Part shown: in pieces, positions 9,110-18,624 of the stretch
Position numbering within the stretch: position 1 is the stretch's first letter
Layout of the letters: each line of letters opens with the position of its first letter
Source of the DNA: Pseudomonas paraglycinae
GTDB lineage: Bacteria > Pseudomonadota > Gammaproteobacteria > Pseudomonadales > Pseudomonadaceae
Assembly (NCBI RefSeq): GCF_021601625.1
Contig: NZ_BQHR01000001.1
Location: 248,001 to 312,000 of the forward strand
Length of the DNA: 64,000 nt
Direction: 5' to 3'
Made by a program: the position numbers and the translations under genes
The notes under the pieces: generated by a model
What the model was told of the DNA's origin: nothing
The model's database searches: none
What the model saw: the letters and a program-made list of their open reading frames with translations, nothing else

Positions 9110-9360
9110 GCGGCCGGTTGAACCAGACGGTAGACCGCCTCGACCACGTCGCTGACGGTGCGCACCGACTTGAATTCCTCGGCGGCGATTTTCTTGCCGG
9201 TCTGGCGTTTGATGTGATCGATCAGGTCGACGGCGTCGATGCTGTCGATTTCCAGATCCTGATACAGGTTGGATTCCAGGCTCACGCGAGCCGGGTCCAG
9301 TTCGAACAGCTCGACCAGGGCATCGCGCAGGGTGTTGAAGATGTCGTCACGAGTTTGCAT
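9106..9360 (-). CDS. Acyl carrier protein 2
   Basis: The product is an 84-residue acyl carrier protein. The serine in DLEIDSIDAVDLIDHIK is the expected 4'-phosphopantetheine site, followed by the acidic helix II that binds partner enzymes. Acidic composition and size are normal for the family. It lies nine bases after the first ACP gene and overlaps the membrane protein gene downstream. Having two different ACPs side by side is characteristic of aryl-polyene clusters, where they are thought to divide starter loading and chain extension; which does which cannot be read here. Confidence 0.93.
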   Translation of the reverse strand: MQTRDDIFNTLRDALVELFELDPARVSLESNLYQDLEIDSIDAVDLIDHIKRQTGKKIAAEEFKSVRTVSDVVEAVYRLVQPAA

Positions 9361-9369
9361 GGTCCGGTC

Positions 9370-9630
9370 TCAAGCTGCCTGTTTTGCCGTGACGAACGCC
9401 GCAAGGCTCGCCACGTTGGAGAAATGGTTACGGGTGTCCTTGGCGTCGGCGTCGATCTTGATGCCGTACTTTTTCTGGATCGCCAGGCCGAGCTCCAGGG
9501 CGTCGACGGAATCCAGGCCCAGGCCTTCGCCGAACAGCGTCTGGTCGTCGCCGATGTCCTCTGCGCTGATGTCTTCGAGGCCCAGGGCGTCGATGATCAG
9601 CTCTTTGATGTCACGGTTTAGATCGCTCAT
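9370..9630 (-). CDS. Acyl carrier protein 1
   Basis: This 86-residue acyl carrier protein has its predicted phosphopantetheine serine in GLGLDSVDALELGLAI. It differs from its neighbour in carrying a longer lysine-rich segment after helix II (IQKKYGIKIDADAKD). The start lies 20 bases inside the end of the membrane acyltransferase gene, which indicates translational coupling. A holo-ACP synthase or phosphopantetheinyl transferase is not encoded in the window, so modification would depend on an enzyme encoded elsewhere. Confidence 0.93.
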   Translation of the reverse strand: MSDLNRDIKELIIDALGLEDISAEDIGDDQTLFGEGLGLDSVDALELGLAIQKKYGIKIDADAKDTRNHFSNVASLAAFVTAKQAA

Positions 9631-10420
9631 CTTCGGCGAGCTCCTTGATAAAGAATTGGTGCAAATAGTCGTTGAGCTTGCGCGAAGCCTGGGGCGCTGG
9701 CCCCTGCGCGGCGAAAGTCTGTGGGTCTATATCGGCCCCGACGTGAAAACTGAAGTGCACGCGGCGACTGGGAATGCGATACCAGGGCTCGGCCTTGGTC
9801 AGGGTGGTCGGACTGACCTTGATGACCACCGGGGTGAGGATTTTCGCACCGCGCAGCGCGATGGCCGCCGCGCCCCGATGAAAGGCTGGCGCCTGACCTG
9901 GCTGGGTGCGGGTGCCTTCGGGAAAAATGATCAGGGTCTGCCCGCTCTGCAAGGCACCGGCGGCGGCGTCGAGCATGTCCATGCTGCCGTCGTTGCTGAT
10001 GTATTCGGTGCTGCGCAGCGGGCCGCGAGTGAAGGGGTTTTCCCACAGGCTTTTCTTCACCACGCAGTTGGCACCGCGCACCAGACCGATGAGAAACACT
10101 ACGTCGATCAGTGAAGGGTGGTTGGCGATGATCATCTGCCCCGGACGGCCGAGGCGTTCGGCGCCCTGAATGTCGTAGGTCAGCACGCCGGTACGGGCCA
10201 TGAACCGGACAAAAAACCAGAACAGCCGGCTGACGGTCTGGCGTGCCCGTTCGCGATGCGTAATGGCATCGCCCGGCAGACAACCGAGCAATGGAAATAC
10301 CAGCAGGCGCAGGCACAGACCACCGAGCCCGAACAGGGCGAAGCTGGTGGCAGTGGCCAGCAGACGCCAGTAATAGGCGTCGCGGTTTTTTCCGATCACG
10401 GGTTGCGTTGCCAGGTCCAT
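9611..10420 (-). CDS. 1-acylglycerol-3-phosphate acyltransferase-like (PlsC family) membrane enzyme
   Basis: The 269-residue product is a PlsC-type acyltransferase. A hydrophobic N-terminal region (about residues 20-48) is followed by the catalytic H-x4-D motif in ANHPSLIDVVF and the substrate-binding FPEGTR block. I chose ATG at 10420, giving a 25-base overlap with the chain-length-factor gene; the longer frame to 10768 is antiframe of that gene. Enzymes of this type are standard in aryl-polyene clusters and are thought to build or load the lipid anchor at the cytoplasmic face of the inner membrane. The acyl donor is probably one of the adjacent ACPs (inference). Confidence 0.88.
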   Translation of the reverse strand: MDLATQPVIGKNRDAYYWRLLATATSFALFGLGGLCLRLLVFPLLGCLPGDAITHRERARQTVSRLFWFFVRFMARTGVLTYDIQGAERLGRPGQMIIANHPSLIDVVFLIGLVRGANCVVKKSLWENPFTRGPLRSTEYISNDGSMDMLDAAAGALQSGQTLIIFPEGTRTQPGQAPAFHRGAAAIALRGAKILTPVVIKVSPTTLTKAEPWYRIPSRRVHFSFHVGADIDPQTFAAQGPAPQASRKLNDYLHQFFIKELAEDERSKP

Positions 10421-11121
10421 AGACGAGTCTTCCAGGCATGTTGGCAATGGGGTTGCTGACCGAGCAGGGTTCGCAGCAGATTCAGTGCGTGGGGCCACTG
10501 CGTTTTTGACCGTGCTTCGGGGGCGCTGTTCAGGGTCAGCCGCCAGTCGGTACCGGGGGTGAGCAACAGCCCGACCGCGTAGGGAAACGGTACGTCGTCG
10601 ATCCACGTCGAATAGGCTTCGGGCGGCTGTTCCTCGGTGATCACCAGCAGCACCGCCGGGGCGCCTTCGTTCAGCAACGTGGCCGCTTCGAGCATGCCGT
10701 GTTCGAGGCCGTCGCCAGCCGCAGCGAGCGCGGTCATTTCGCTGGTCTCGCCGCGCATGATCGACCACAGGCCGATGATCGCGTTGTGCACCGACAGGCT
10801 GAACTGGGTCGGCGACAGCGGCTGTTCGTTGGCCAGATCGCTGAGGATTTCAAAGGTGCGCGGGGTTTCGCCGTGCCGGGAGACGAACACCAGCGGCAGG
10901 TTTTCCCGACCGTCGGCCAGCGGCCAGCCGACACTGAACGCCATCCGCGCCAGACGGCTGAGACGACGGCGCTGCATGGCCGGCAGAAACGAAACATCGG
11001 GTGCGGCATCGCTGCTTTCGAGCACGACCGGTTGTCGGCTCCAGGCTTGCCAGGCTTCCACACTGTCGAGCCCGGGAGCCCAGGCGCGCCATTGGGCGAT
11101 GTTGAAGTTGATCACGGACAT
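10396..11121 (-). CDS. Beta-ketoacyl synthase-like chain-length factor subunit
   Basis: This 241-residue protein resembles only the N-terminal half of a ketosynthase (the Ketoacyl-synt_2 type), with FNIAQWRAWAPGL at the start and FSLSVHNAIIGLWSIM where a true ketosynthase carries its active-site region. No active-site cysteine is visible there, so it is probably the non-catalytic partner that sets chain length in a heterodimer, as reported for the E. coli aryl-polyene system (ApeC with ApeO). The catalytic partner is not in this window. It is the first gene of the operon; upstream AGGGG lies about eight bases before the ATG at 11121. Confidence 0.85.
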   Translation of the reverse strand: MSVINFNIAQWRAWAPGLDSVEAWQAWSRQPVVLESSDAAPDVSFLPAMQRRRLSRLARMAFSVGWPLADGRENLPLVFVSRHGETPRTFEILSDLANEQPLSPTQFSLSVHNAIIGLWSIMRGETSEMTALAAAGDGLEHGMLEAATLLNEGAPAVLLVITEEQPPEAYSTWIDDVPFPYAVGLLLTPGTDWRLTLNSAPEARSKTQWPHALNLLRTLLGQQPHCQHAWKTRLWTWQRNP

Positions 11122-11490
11122 TTATCCCGCCCCTGCGGGCTGAGTTGACGCGGTTTCGCCAACGTCGCCGCTGAGCTGATTTAGCCTGAAATGGCATGGC
11201 GCGTGGCGCCGGGTGGCGCGCATTATCCCGGTGCGACGAGTGTGTAGCAAATGCTGGTTACATTTTGAACGACGAAATGAACCGAATGGTACGCGGCAAG
11301 AGCTATCACTTGGCCATTATCCAGATTGTCGGGTGTCTGTCTGTCAGGCGAATCGGCGATCATCGGGTGTCTTTGCGCCGTATTCATTGGGATATTGGCG
11401 CCCGACTCTGTAGTCCGTGCCCATCGAGGTAGCGAACCGGCACCGGGCACCACTACACTCGGTCATTCTTTGATACACGGAGGTTTTGTC
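11122..11490. promoter_or_regulatory. Divergent intergenic region between the polyene operon and parA
   Basis: These 369 bases contain no convincing gene. They must hold the promoter of the minus-strand polyene operon and that of parA on the plus strand. A weak minus-strand -10 candidate (GATAAT, read from 11227 to 11222) has a poor TTTGCT -35 about 18 bases away. The 10-base direct repeat TCGGGTGTCT occurs at 11329-11338 and 11363-11372, 34 bases apart, and could be a regulator site. A GC hairpin (CCCGC-CCCT-GCGGG) lies just before the operon's first gene. A clear GGAGG at 11479-11483 serves parA. None of the promoter calls is strong. Confidence 0.5.
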
Positions 11491-12261
11491 ATGCGGCGCG
11501 TGGTGTTCAATCAGAAAGGTGGCGTGGGCAAATCCAGCATTGCCTGCAATCTGGCGGCGGTAAGCGCCAGCGAGGGTTATCGCACGCTGTTGGTCGACCT
11601 CGATGCCCAGGCCAATTCCACTCAGTATCTGACCGGGCTCACGGGTGATGACATTCCGATGGGCATTGCCGATTTCTTCAAGCAGACCCTGTCTTCCGGG
11701 CCGTTCTCGAAAAAGAATCAGGCGGATATCTACGAAACGCCGTTCGACAACCTGCACATCATCACCGCCACTGCCGAACTGGCTGACCTGCAGCCCAAGC
11801 TTGAGGCCAAGCACAAGATCAACAAGCTGCGAAAGCTGCTCGACGAGTTGTCGGAAGATTACGACCGGATCTATCTGGATACGCCACCGGCGCTGAATTT
11901 CTACGCGGTCTCGGCACTGATTGCCGCCGATCGGGTTTTGATTCCCTTTGACTGCGACAGCTTCTCGCGTCAGGCCCTGTACGGTCTGATCGCCGAGATC
12001 GACGAGTTGAAGGAAGACCACAACGAAGGCCTGGAAGTCGAAGGCATTGTGGTCAACCAGTTCCAGGCCCGGGCCAGCCTGCCGCAGCAGATCCTCGACG
12101 AACTGATCGCCGAGGGCCTGCCGGTGCTGCCGGTCTACCTCGCCAGTTCAGTGCGCATGCGCGAGTCGCATCAGGCCAACACGCCGCTGATCCACCTCGA
12201 CCCACGGCACAAGCTGACGCAACAGTTCGTCGAACTGCATAACCTGCTCGAAGACGCCTGA
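11491..12261 (+). CDS. ParA-family ATPase (orphan)
   Basis: The 256-residue product is a ParA/MinD-type ATPase. The deviant Walker A motif [12 protein letters not shown] is at residues 8-19, and [11 protein letters not shown] carries the A' aspartate. The reading frame extends upstream to 11326, but ATG at 11491 follows a consensus GGAGG by eight bases and starts exactly where family members do. No parB gene or parS-like cluster is adjacent, so this is an orphan ParA of the kind that positions cellular cargo rather than the chromosome-partition parA. The cargo is unknown. It converges with trxC, only seven bases away. Confidence 0.9.
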   Translation: MRRVVFNQKGGVGKSSIACNLAAVSASEGYRTLLVDLDAQANSTQYLTGLTGDDIPMGIADFFKQTLSSGPFSKKNQADIYETPFDNLHIITATAELADLQPKLEAKHKINKLRKLLDELSEDYDRIYLDTPPALNFYAVSALIAADRVLIPFDCDSFSRQALYGLIAEIDELKEDHNEGLEVEGIVVNQFQARASLPQQILDELIAEGLPVLPVYLASSVRMRESHQANTPLIHLDPRHKLTQQFVELHNLLEDA

Positions 12262-12268
12262 AGCCTTG

Positions 12269-12703
12269 TCAGATGCCCTGGCTGCGCAGCCAGGCCATCA
12301 ACTGCGGCAACGGGAAAGCCCCGCTCTGACGGGCGACTTCCCGGCCGTTGCGGAACAGAATCAGGCTCGGAATCGAACGAATCCCCAGCTGCGCCGACAA
12401 CTGCTGATTGGCCTCGCTGTCCAGCTTGGCCAGCCGGCATTTGCCCGCCAGCTGCGCAGCCGCCTGCTCGAACACCGGCGCAAACGACTTGCACGGCCCG
12501 CACCACTCCGCCCACACGTCCACCAGCAACGGCAGATCACCCTTGATCTGACTGGCGTAATCGCCTTGCTTGAGCTCGAACGGCTTGTTCAACAGCACCT
12601 CGGACTTGCAGCGCCCGCACTTCGGGTGATCGTTGAGGCGCTCGGCGGGAATGCGGTTGAGGCCGTTGCAGGAGGGGCAGGGGATGAGGAGTGGGTCGGT
12701 CAT
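12269..12703 (-). CDS. trxC: Thioredoxin TrxC (thioredoxin 2)
   Basis: This 144-residue thioredoxin has the N-terminal zinc-binding module of the TrxC type: CPSC (residues 9-12) and CGRC (about 29-32) supply the four zinc cysteines. The redox active site WAEWCGPCKSF follows. It is a cytoplasmic thiol-disulfide reductant whose homologues are often induced by peroxide stress. Length and motifs are typical and no residue is missing. It converges with the orphan parA gene and is followed upstream by an AT-richer gap leading to a toxin-antitoxin pair. Confidence 0.95.
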   Translation of the reverse strand: MTDPLLIPCPSCNGLNRIPAERLNDHPKCGRCKSEVLLNKPFELKQGDYASQIKGDLPLLVDVWAEWCGPCKSFAPVFEQAAAQLAGKCRLAKLDSEANQQLSAQLGIRSIPSLILFRNGREVARQSGAFPLPQLMAWLRSQGI

Positions 12704-12830
12704 GATCGGAATCCGGTGGAGAGCTGATAACTACTAGTTGGAGACGTTTGCTCATATTTTCAATCGTGCAGTGTTTGGCTGTGAGCCTAGGCTGAGATGA
12801 ACCGGCTTAGTCCGTTGGTCTGCTCGGCCG

Positions 12831-12887
12831 TATCGCAACTTGCGATAATTTTGATCTGTGATTAACTCCCCATAGCAGAATGCGATA
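12831..12887. promoter_or_regulatory. Two palindromic operators upstream of higBA
   Basis: Site 1 (12831-12847) is a perfect inverted repeat, TATCGCAA-C-TTGCGATA. Site 2 (12871-12887) keeps the right arm TGCGATA exactly and matches site 1 at 12 of 17 positions. The sites start 40 bases apart, close to four helical turns. Site 1 overlaps a -10-like GATAAT (12844-12849), and site 2 ends ten bases before the toxin start. HigA-type antitoxins usually repress their own promoter through such palindromes, so autoregulation is the likely role (inference). Confidence 0.65.
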
Positions 12888-12897
12888 AGGATGTTGC

Positions 12898-13194
12898 ATG
12901 CATGTCATCACCGGAAAACGAATACGAGAAGCGAAGGCCAAATGGCCTAACGCAGCTACAGCACTGGACCACTGGCTGGAAGTGGCGAAAGGGAGCAAAT
13001 CGCCAGATTTTGCGGCGCTGAAGGCCTTGTTTCCAGCTGTCGACAAAGTGGGTGATTTTCATGTTTTCGATATTGGCGGTAACAAGCTCAGGTTGATCGC
13101 CTATGTCAGATTTCGACCTCAAAAGTTGTACATCAGACATGTGTTGGATCATCGCGAATATGACCGCGGTAAATGGAAGGAGGCTAAGGCATGA
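12898..13194 (+). CDS. higB: HigB-family toxin (mRNA interferase)
   Basis: The 98-residue product matches the HigB_toxin layout. Features are KRIREAKAKWPNAATAL at the start, VFDIGGNKLRLIAYVRF in the central sheet, and a C-terminal YIRHVLDHREYDR segment containing the His and Tyr/Asp residues used by the RelE fold. HigB toxins cleave mRNA on the ribosome. The gene comes first in the pair and overlaps the antitoxin start by four bases (ATGA), which is the usual HigBA order. AAGGA at 12887-12891 supports the ATG at 12898. Lower GC content and absence from the syntenic PAO1 interval as I recall it suggest transfer. Confidence 0.88.
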   Translation: MHVITGKRIREAKAKWPNAATALDHWLEVAKGSKSPDFAALKALFPAVDKVGDFHVFDIGGNKLRLIAYVRFRPQKLYIRHVLDHREYDRGKWKEAKA

Positions 13195-13592
13195 GTGTTC
13201 TGATCAAAAAAGCCGCTGAGCACTGGGAGTTCGTTTCGCCCTTGCTGCGCAAGCCGAAAAGCGAAGACGACTACGACAGGCTCGTTCAAGCCCTTGACGA
13301 GCTGCTCGAAATGACGGGTGATGATGAGTCTCATCCTTTAATGAGTCTGGTGGATATCATCGGTGACTGGATTGAAGAATGGGATCGCGTGCATCACCCG
13401 ACGCCTAAACCGCCCGGTTTTGAAGTACTGGGGTATTTGATGCGTGAGCATGGTTTGACCCAGAGCGATTTGCCGGGTGTGGGGACTCAGTCTGTTGTTT
13501 CGGAAATCCTCAGTGGAAAGCGCCAGTTGAATCTGCGGCAGGTCCGCTGGCTGGCCGAGCACTTCAAGCTACCTGTGGACGTGTTTATCTGA
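13191..13592 (+). CDS. higA: HigA-family antitoxin with C-terminal helix-turn-helix
   Basis: This 133-residue antitoxin has an acidic N-terminal region (about residues 20-60, rich in Asp and Glu) that would cover the toxin. A Cro/C1-type helix-turn-helix follows in LMREHGLTQSDLPGVGTQS and VSEILSGKRQLNLRQVRWL. The DNA-binding domain makes it the likely repressor acting on the two palindromes upstream of the toxin gene. Its ATG overlaps the toxin stop. The protein is a little longer than the shortest HigA proteins but complete. Confidence 0.88.
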   Translation: MSVLIKKAAEHWEFVSPLLRKPKSEDDYDRLVQALDELLEMTGDDESHPLMSLVDIIGDWIEEWDRVHHPTPKPPGFEVLGYLMREHGLTQSDLPGVGTQSVVSEILSGKRQLNLRQVRWLAEHFKLPVDVFI

Positions 13593-13694
13593 AAGGAAAC
13601 CAGTGTGTCCAGTGTCGTGGCCTTTGCACTCTGAGCATGTCGCGCGGTTTTTTCAGCCGGCGCTGTCATCTAGCAGGTTGCCTGACGGGAGGGT

Positions 13695-13721
13695 GCACGG
13701 CTCCAAGACAGGAGACCGTGC
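13695..13721. terminator. Stem-loop between convergent higA and selO
   Basis: GCACGGCTCC and GGAG-A-CCGTGC can pair around an AAGACA loop, with one bulged base. It sits in the 132-base gap between convergent genes, where a bidirectional terminator would be expected. There is no clear T-tract on either side, so the call is tentative. Confidence 0.35.
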
Positions 13722-13724
13722 GCT

Positions 13725-15227
<1,503 letters not shown>

Positions 15228-15236
15228 TTAGCCGGG

Positions 15237-18200
15237 TTAGTCGAGTTTGGCCGGCGGCGGTTCCTGCAAGGGTTTCTGGTCATCGCTGACCGGCACGATG
15301 GTTTTGGTTTCCGGCTCGATCGGCACCATCTTGTATTCCTGACCGTGGAGGTTCTTCAGGTAAACCTCCATCTGGCGGAACGAAATGTTGATGTGCTGCT
15401 TCTTGAACTCGCGGTTGATGAAGCGGTTGACCTCATCGAGTACCGGGTTGCGGTCGCCGAGATCGCGCACATGCATGCGCAATTCGTGGTCGAGAGTGCT
15501 TTCGCCGAAGTTGAGGAAGTACACGTGCGGCTCGGGTTCCTTGAGCACACGCGGGTTTTCCCGGGCGGCCTTGAGCAGCAGTTCCTTGACCAGATCCAGA
15601 TCCGAACCGTAATCGACGCCCAGTTTCAGGGTCACCCGGGTGATGGTGTCGGTCAGCGACCAGTTGATCAGTTGCCCGGTGATGAACGTCTTGTTCGGGA
15701 CAATGATGTCCTTGCGGTCGAAGTCGGTGATGGTCGTGGCGCGGATGCGGATCTTGCTCACCGTACCCGAGAGGTTGCCGATGGTAATGGTGTCGCCGAT
15801 CCGCACCGGGCGTTCGAACAGGATCATGATGCCGGAGATGAAGTTCGCGAAGATCTCCTGCATGCCGAAACCGAGGCCGACCGACAGCGCCGCCACCAGC
15901 CATTGCAACTTGTCCCAGCTGACGCCGAGGGTCGACAGGGTCGAGACGAAACCGACCCCGGCGATCACGTACGACAGCAGCGTCGTGGTCGCGTACGCAC
16001 TGCCTTGAGCCAGATTGAGTTTCGACAAAACGAACACTTCAAGCAGGCCCGGCAAGTTGCGGGCGAGCGCGAAGGTGATGCCGATGATGATCAGCGCGCC
16101 GAGCATGTCGCCGATGCTGATCGGCACCATGCTCATGTTGGCGCCGGTGCCGCTGGTGTATTCGTAGAGGGTGATGTTGTCGAGGTACGAGAACACCGTG
16201 ATCAGGTCGGCCCAGACCCAGTACAGCGCGGCGATGAAACCGCCGAGCAGTGCCAGACGGATCAGGCGCAGAGACTGTTCGTTGACCTTTTCGATGTCCA
16301 GGGTCGGCTCTTCGATCACCGCTTCGCCGTCGCCGGCTTCTTTCGCGGCCTGACGTTTGGCCAGGGCGCGCTGGTAGGCCAGACGGCGTGCCGCAACCGC
16401 GAGGCCACGGACGAACGTGGCTTCGATCACCAGCCAGAACATCAGCAGGTACAACGTGTTGATCAAGCGGTCGCTGAGCTTCAGCGCGGTGTAGTAGTAG
16501 CCGAAGCACACGGCGACGAACAGCGCGATAGGCAGCAGAGTGAACATCACGCCCACAGCCTTGCGGAACAGCGAGGCGTTTTCGTGGGTCGGGCTGCTGA
16601 TCAGCAGACGGCTGAGCAGCCACGCCATCAGGGCGTAGCAGGTCAGCACAACCGGCATGCCCAGCACATCGTCGGCCAGCGCCGCCGGTTGCAGCTCGGC
16701 GACCGCCACCACCGCCACCAGCGCCATGACCACCAGTCCGAGGCGACGCACCCAGCCTTGCAGGAATTCGACCTGCGGCTTTTCCCAGCGGAAGTGCAGT
16801 TCCGCCACGCCGCCCGGCGCGAGGATCCGGTAAGCGGTGTAGAACACCAGCCACGCCTGGGCCATTTGCAGCAGCGCCGCGCCCATGTTGGCGTTCTGCC
16901 CGCGGGCGTCGATCTGCAACGCCAGCCCGCAGAGGGCCAAGCCCAGCGCCACCGGCATCGCCAGCAGAATATTGATCAGGATCGCCTGTGGCGTATGCCA
17001 CTGGCTGTCACGCTTGAAGTGACCGATGTCCTGATGAACCTTGTTCAAGCGCGAGTACAACTGCTTGCGGCGCCACAGCAGCGCGCCGATCAGCAGCGCC
17101 AGCGGCAGGAACAACAGCGGTCGCTGGGTCAGGCCGTCGGTCAGTTCGCTGAAGCTCGAGGCCAGCGGCAAAGTGTCGATCTGACGCTTGAGGCGCTCCG
17201 GCACGCCGCGCATCCATTCGGTGTCCAGCGGCTTGTTGCTCGGAATCCAGAACATCTGCTCGTCGAGGGTCGCGCGCAGGCTTTGCGCGGTGCTCAGCAG
17301 TTGTTTCTGGTTCAGTTGCAGGGTGATCGATTCGTTGAGCATCGCGCTCAGTTCGCGACTCAGCCGTTCCAGCAGATCGACGCGAGTGTTGGCCAGCTCG
17401 AGCAGGCTCTTGCGCAGTTGTGGCGTGACTTGTTCCGGCGGCTGGGTGGACAGCAGGTTGTCGACGTAGGTCGCCGGATTGCTCAGCTGTTCGCGCTGTT
17501 GGTTGATTTCGAACTGGTACAGGCGAATGTCGGCGATCTGGTCCGCCAGATCGCGGTCGACCTTGAGGCGCGGCAGCGCCTGTTTCTGTTTATAGAGAAT
17601 CTTCGACAGCAGAAGGCTGCCCTTGAGCACGTTGATCTGCTCGTCGAGGGCCGAATCGCTCTGGGTCACGCTGTCCAGCTGCTGCTTGGTCTGCAGGTTC
17701 TGTTGGGTCAGTTCGTTGAGGCGGTCGGTGCTTTTGAGCAGGTAGTCGGAGAGCTTGAGGTTGGCCGCGCTTTCCGTGGCGAGCAGGGCGCTGCTGCCGG
17801 ACTTCTGGGCCTCGATCGACTGCTGCGTCACGGTTTCCTGCGACAGGGTCAGACGTTTCTGGTTGATCAGGGTTTGCAGTTCCTGGATCTCGCGGTCCAG
17901 ACGGTCGGACTTTTCCGAAAGCAGGTCATGCTGGCTGTTGCCCAGATCCTGCAATTGGTTGTTGCCGGCCAGTTCCTGACGGCGCAGCGGGATCAGCGCG
18001 TTCAGGGCGGCCAGCTCGGCGTTGAGCAGGTCGCGCTGCTCGGCGCTGACGGTTTTGCCGGCGTCCTTGCCGGTCTTGAGGATGTTATTGATCTGCTGGA
18101 TGCGCGTCTGGCTGCTGGAAATCTCGGCCTGGGCACGCTCGGGGCGGGTCTGGGCGGTGATGATCAGGCTGTTGGCGTCGGCCAGGGCCTTTTGCAGATC

Positions 18201-18590
18201 GCTTTGCTGGGTCGAGCGCTCGGTGAGCATCTGCTCCAGCTGCTGAATGTTTTCCTTCGGGAAGCGCTGCGCCACCGGCACTACGGCGCTGGCCTTGAGG
18301 CGGGTCAGTTCGCGCGAATTCTCGATAGTCTGCTTCGGCGCCGTGGCCAGTTGCTGCTTGAGGTCGATCAGCTTCTGTTCGTAGTCACGCCGGTTATTGA
18401 GCTGGTTCAGCGTGTTTTGCAGGACCGTCTGCAGGGCCTTCTTGTCGGCCTCGGGCAGTTTGCTGTCGGTGAGCTTGTCCAGGCTGGCCTGCACGGCGTC
18501 GCTGGACGGCGGTTCTGCGGCCTGCAGCGGGCCGACAGTAAGACTCAGGCCCAGCAGGGCCGCGAGGAAAAAGGAGCGCAGGGTAGGCAT
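15237..18590 (-). CDS. mscK: Mechanosensitive channel MscK/KefA family
   Basis: This 1117-residue protein has an N-terminal signal peptide (cleavage near QAAE), a long periplasmic coiled-coil region (about residues 30-480, rich in Leu, Gln and Asn), about eleven transmembrane segments from roughly 500 to 910, and a C-terminal MscS-like pore and beta domain (VGLGFGMQEIFANFISGIMI, then RPVRIGDTITIGNLSG). That is the architecture of MscK, a potassium-regulated tension-gated channel that releases ions on osmotic downshock. Length matches the family (about 1100). Upstream is the nhaP2 antiporter gene, giving a small osmo/potassium neighbourhood. A closely related MscM-type channel is the main alternative. 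Confidence 0.9.
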   Translation of the reverse strand: MPTLRSFFLAALLGLSLTVGPLQAAEPPSSDAVQASLDKLTDSKLPEADKKALQTVLQNTLNQLNNRRDYEQKLIDLKQQLATAPKQTIENSRELTRLKASAVVPVAQRFPKENIQQLEQMLTERSTQQSDLQKALADANSLIITAQTRPERAQAEISSSQTRIQQINNILKTGKDAGKTVSAEQRDLLNAELAALNALIPLRRQELAGNNQLQDLGNSQHDLLSEKSDRLDREIQELQTLINQKRLTLSQETVTQQSIEAQKSGSSALLATESAANLKLSDYLLKSTDRLNELTQQNLQTKQQLDSVTQSDSALDEQINVLKGSLLLSKILYKQKQALPRLKVDRDLADQIADIRLYQFEINQQREQLSNPATYVDNLLSTQPPEQVTPQLRKSLLELANTRVDLLERLSRELSAMLNESITLQLNQKQLLSTAQSLRATLDEQMFWIPSNKPLDTEWMRGVPERLKRQIDTLPLASSFSELTDGLTQRPLLFLPLALLIGALLWRRKQLYSRLNKVHQDIGHFKRDSQWHTPQAILINILLAMPVALGLALCGLALQIDARGQNANMGAALLQMAQAWLVFYTAYRILAPGGVAELHFRWEKPQVEFLQGWVRRLGLVVMALVAVVAVAELQPAALADDVLGMPVVLTCYALMAWLLSRLLISSPTHENASLFRKAVGVMFTLLPIALFVAVCFGYYYTALKLSDRLINTLYLLMFWLVIEATFVRGLAVAARRLAYQRALAKRQAAKEAGDGEAVIEEPTLDIEKVNEQSLRLIRLALLGGFIAALYWVWADLITVFSYLDNITLYEYTSGTGANMSMVPISIGDMLGALIIIGITFALARNLPGLLEVFVLSKLNLAQGSAYATTTLLSYVIAGVGFVSTLSTLGVSWDKLQWLVAALSVGLGFGMQEIFANFISGIMILFERPVRIGDTITIGNLSGTVSKIRIRATTITDFDRKDIIVPNKTFITGQLINWSLTDTITRVTLKLGVDYGSDLDLVKELLLKAARENPRVLKEPEPHVYFLNFGESTLDHELRMHVRDLGDRNPVLDEVNRFINREFKKQHINISFRQMEVYLKNLHGQEYKMVPIEPETKTIVPVSDDQKPLQEPPPAKLD

Positions 18591-18624
18591 AGAGACCGGT
18601 CAAGCAAGTGAGAGTGGACGCAGT

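Noticed and set aside
11223-11453. A 76-codon minus-strand frame in the parA upstream gap
   Set aside because: No ribosome site, no family features, and it lies in the expected promoter region.
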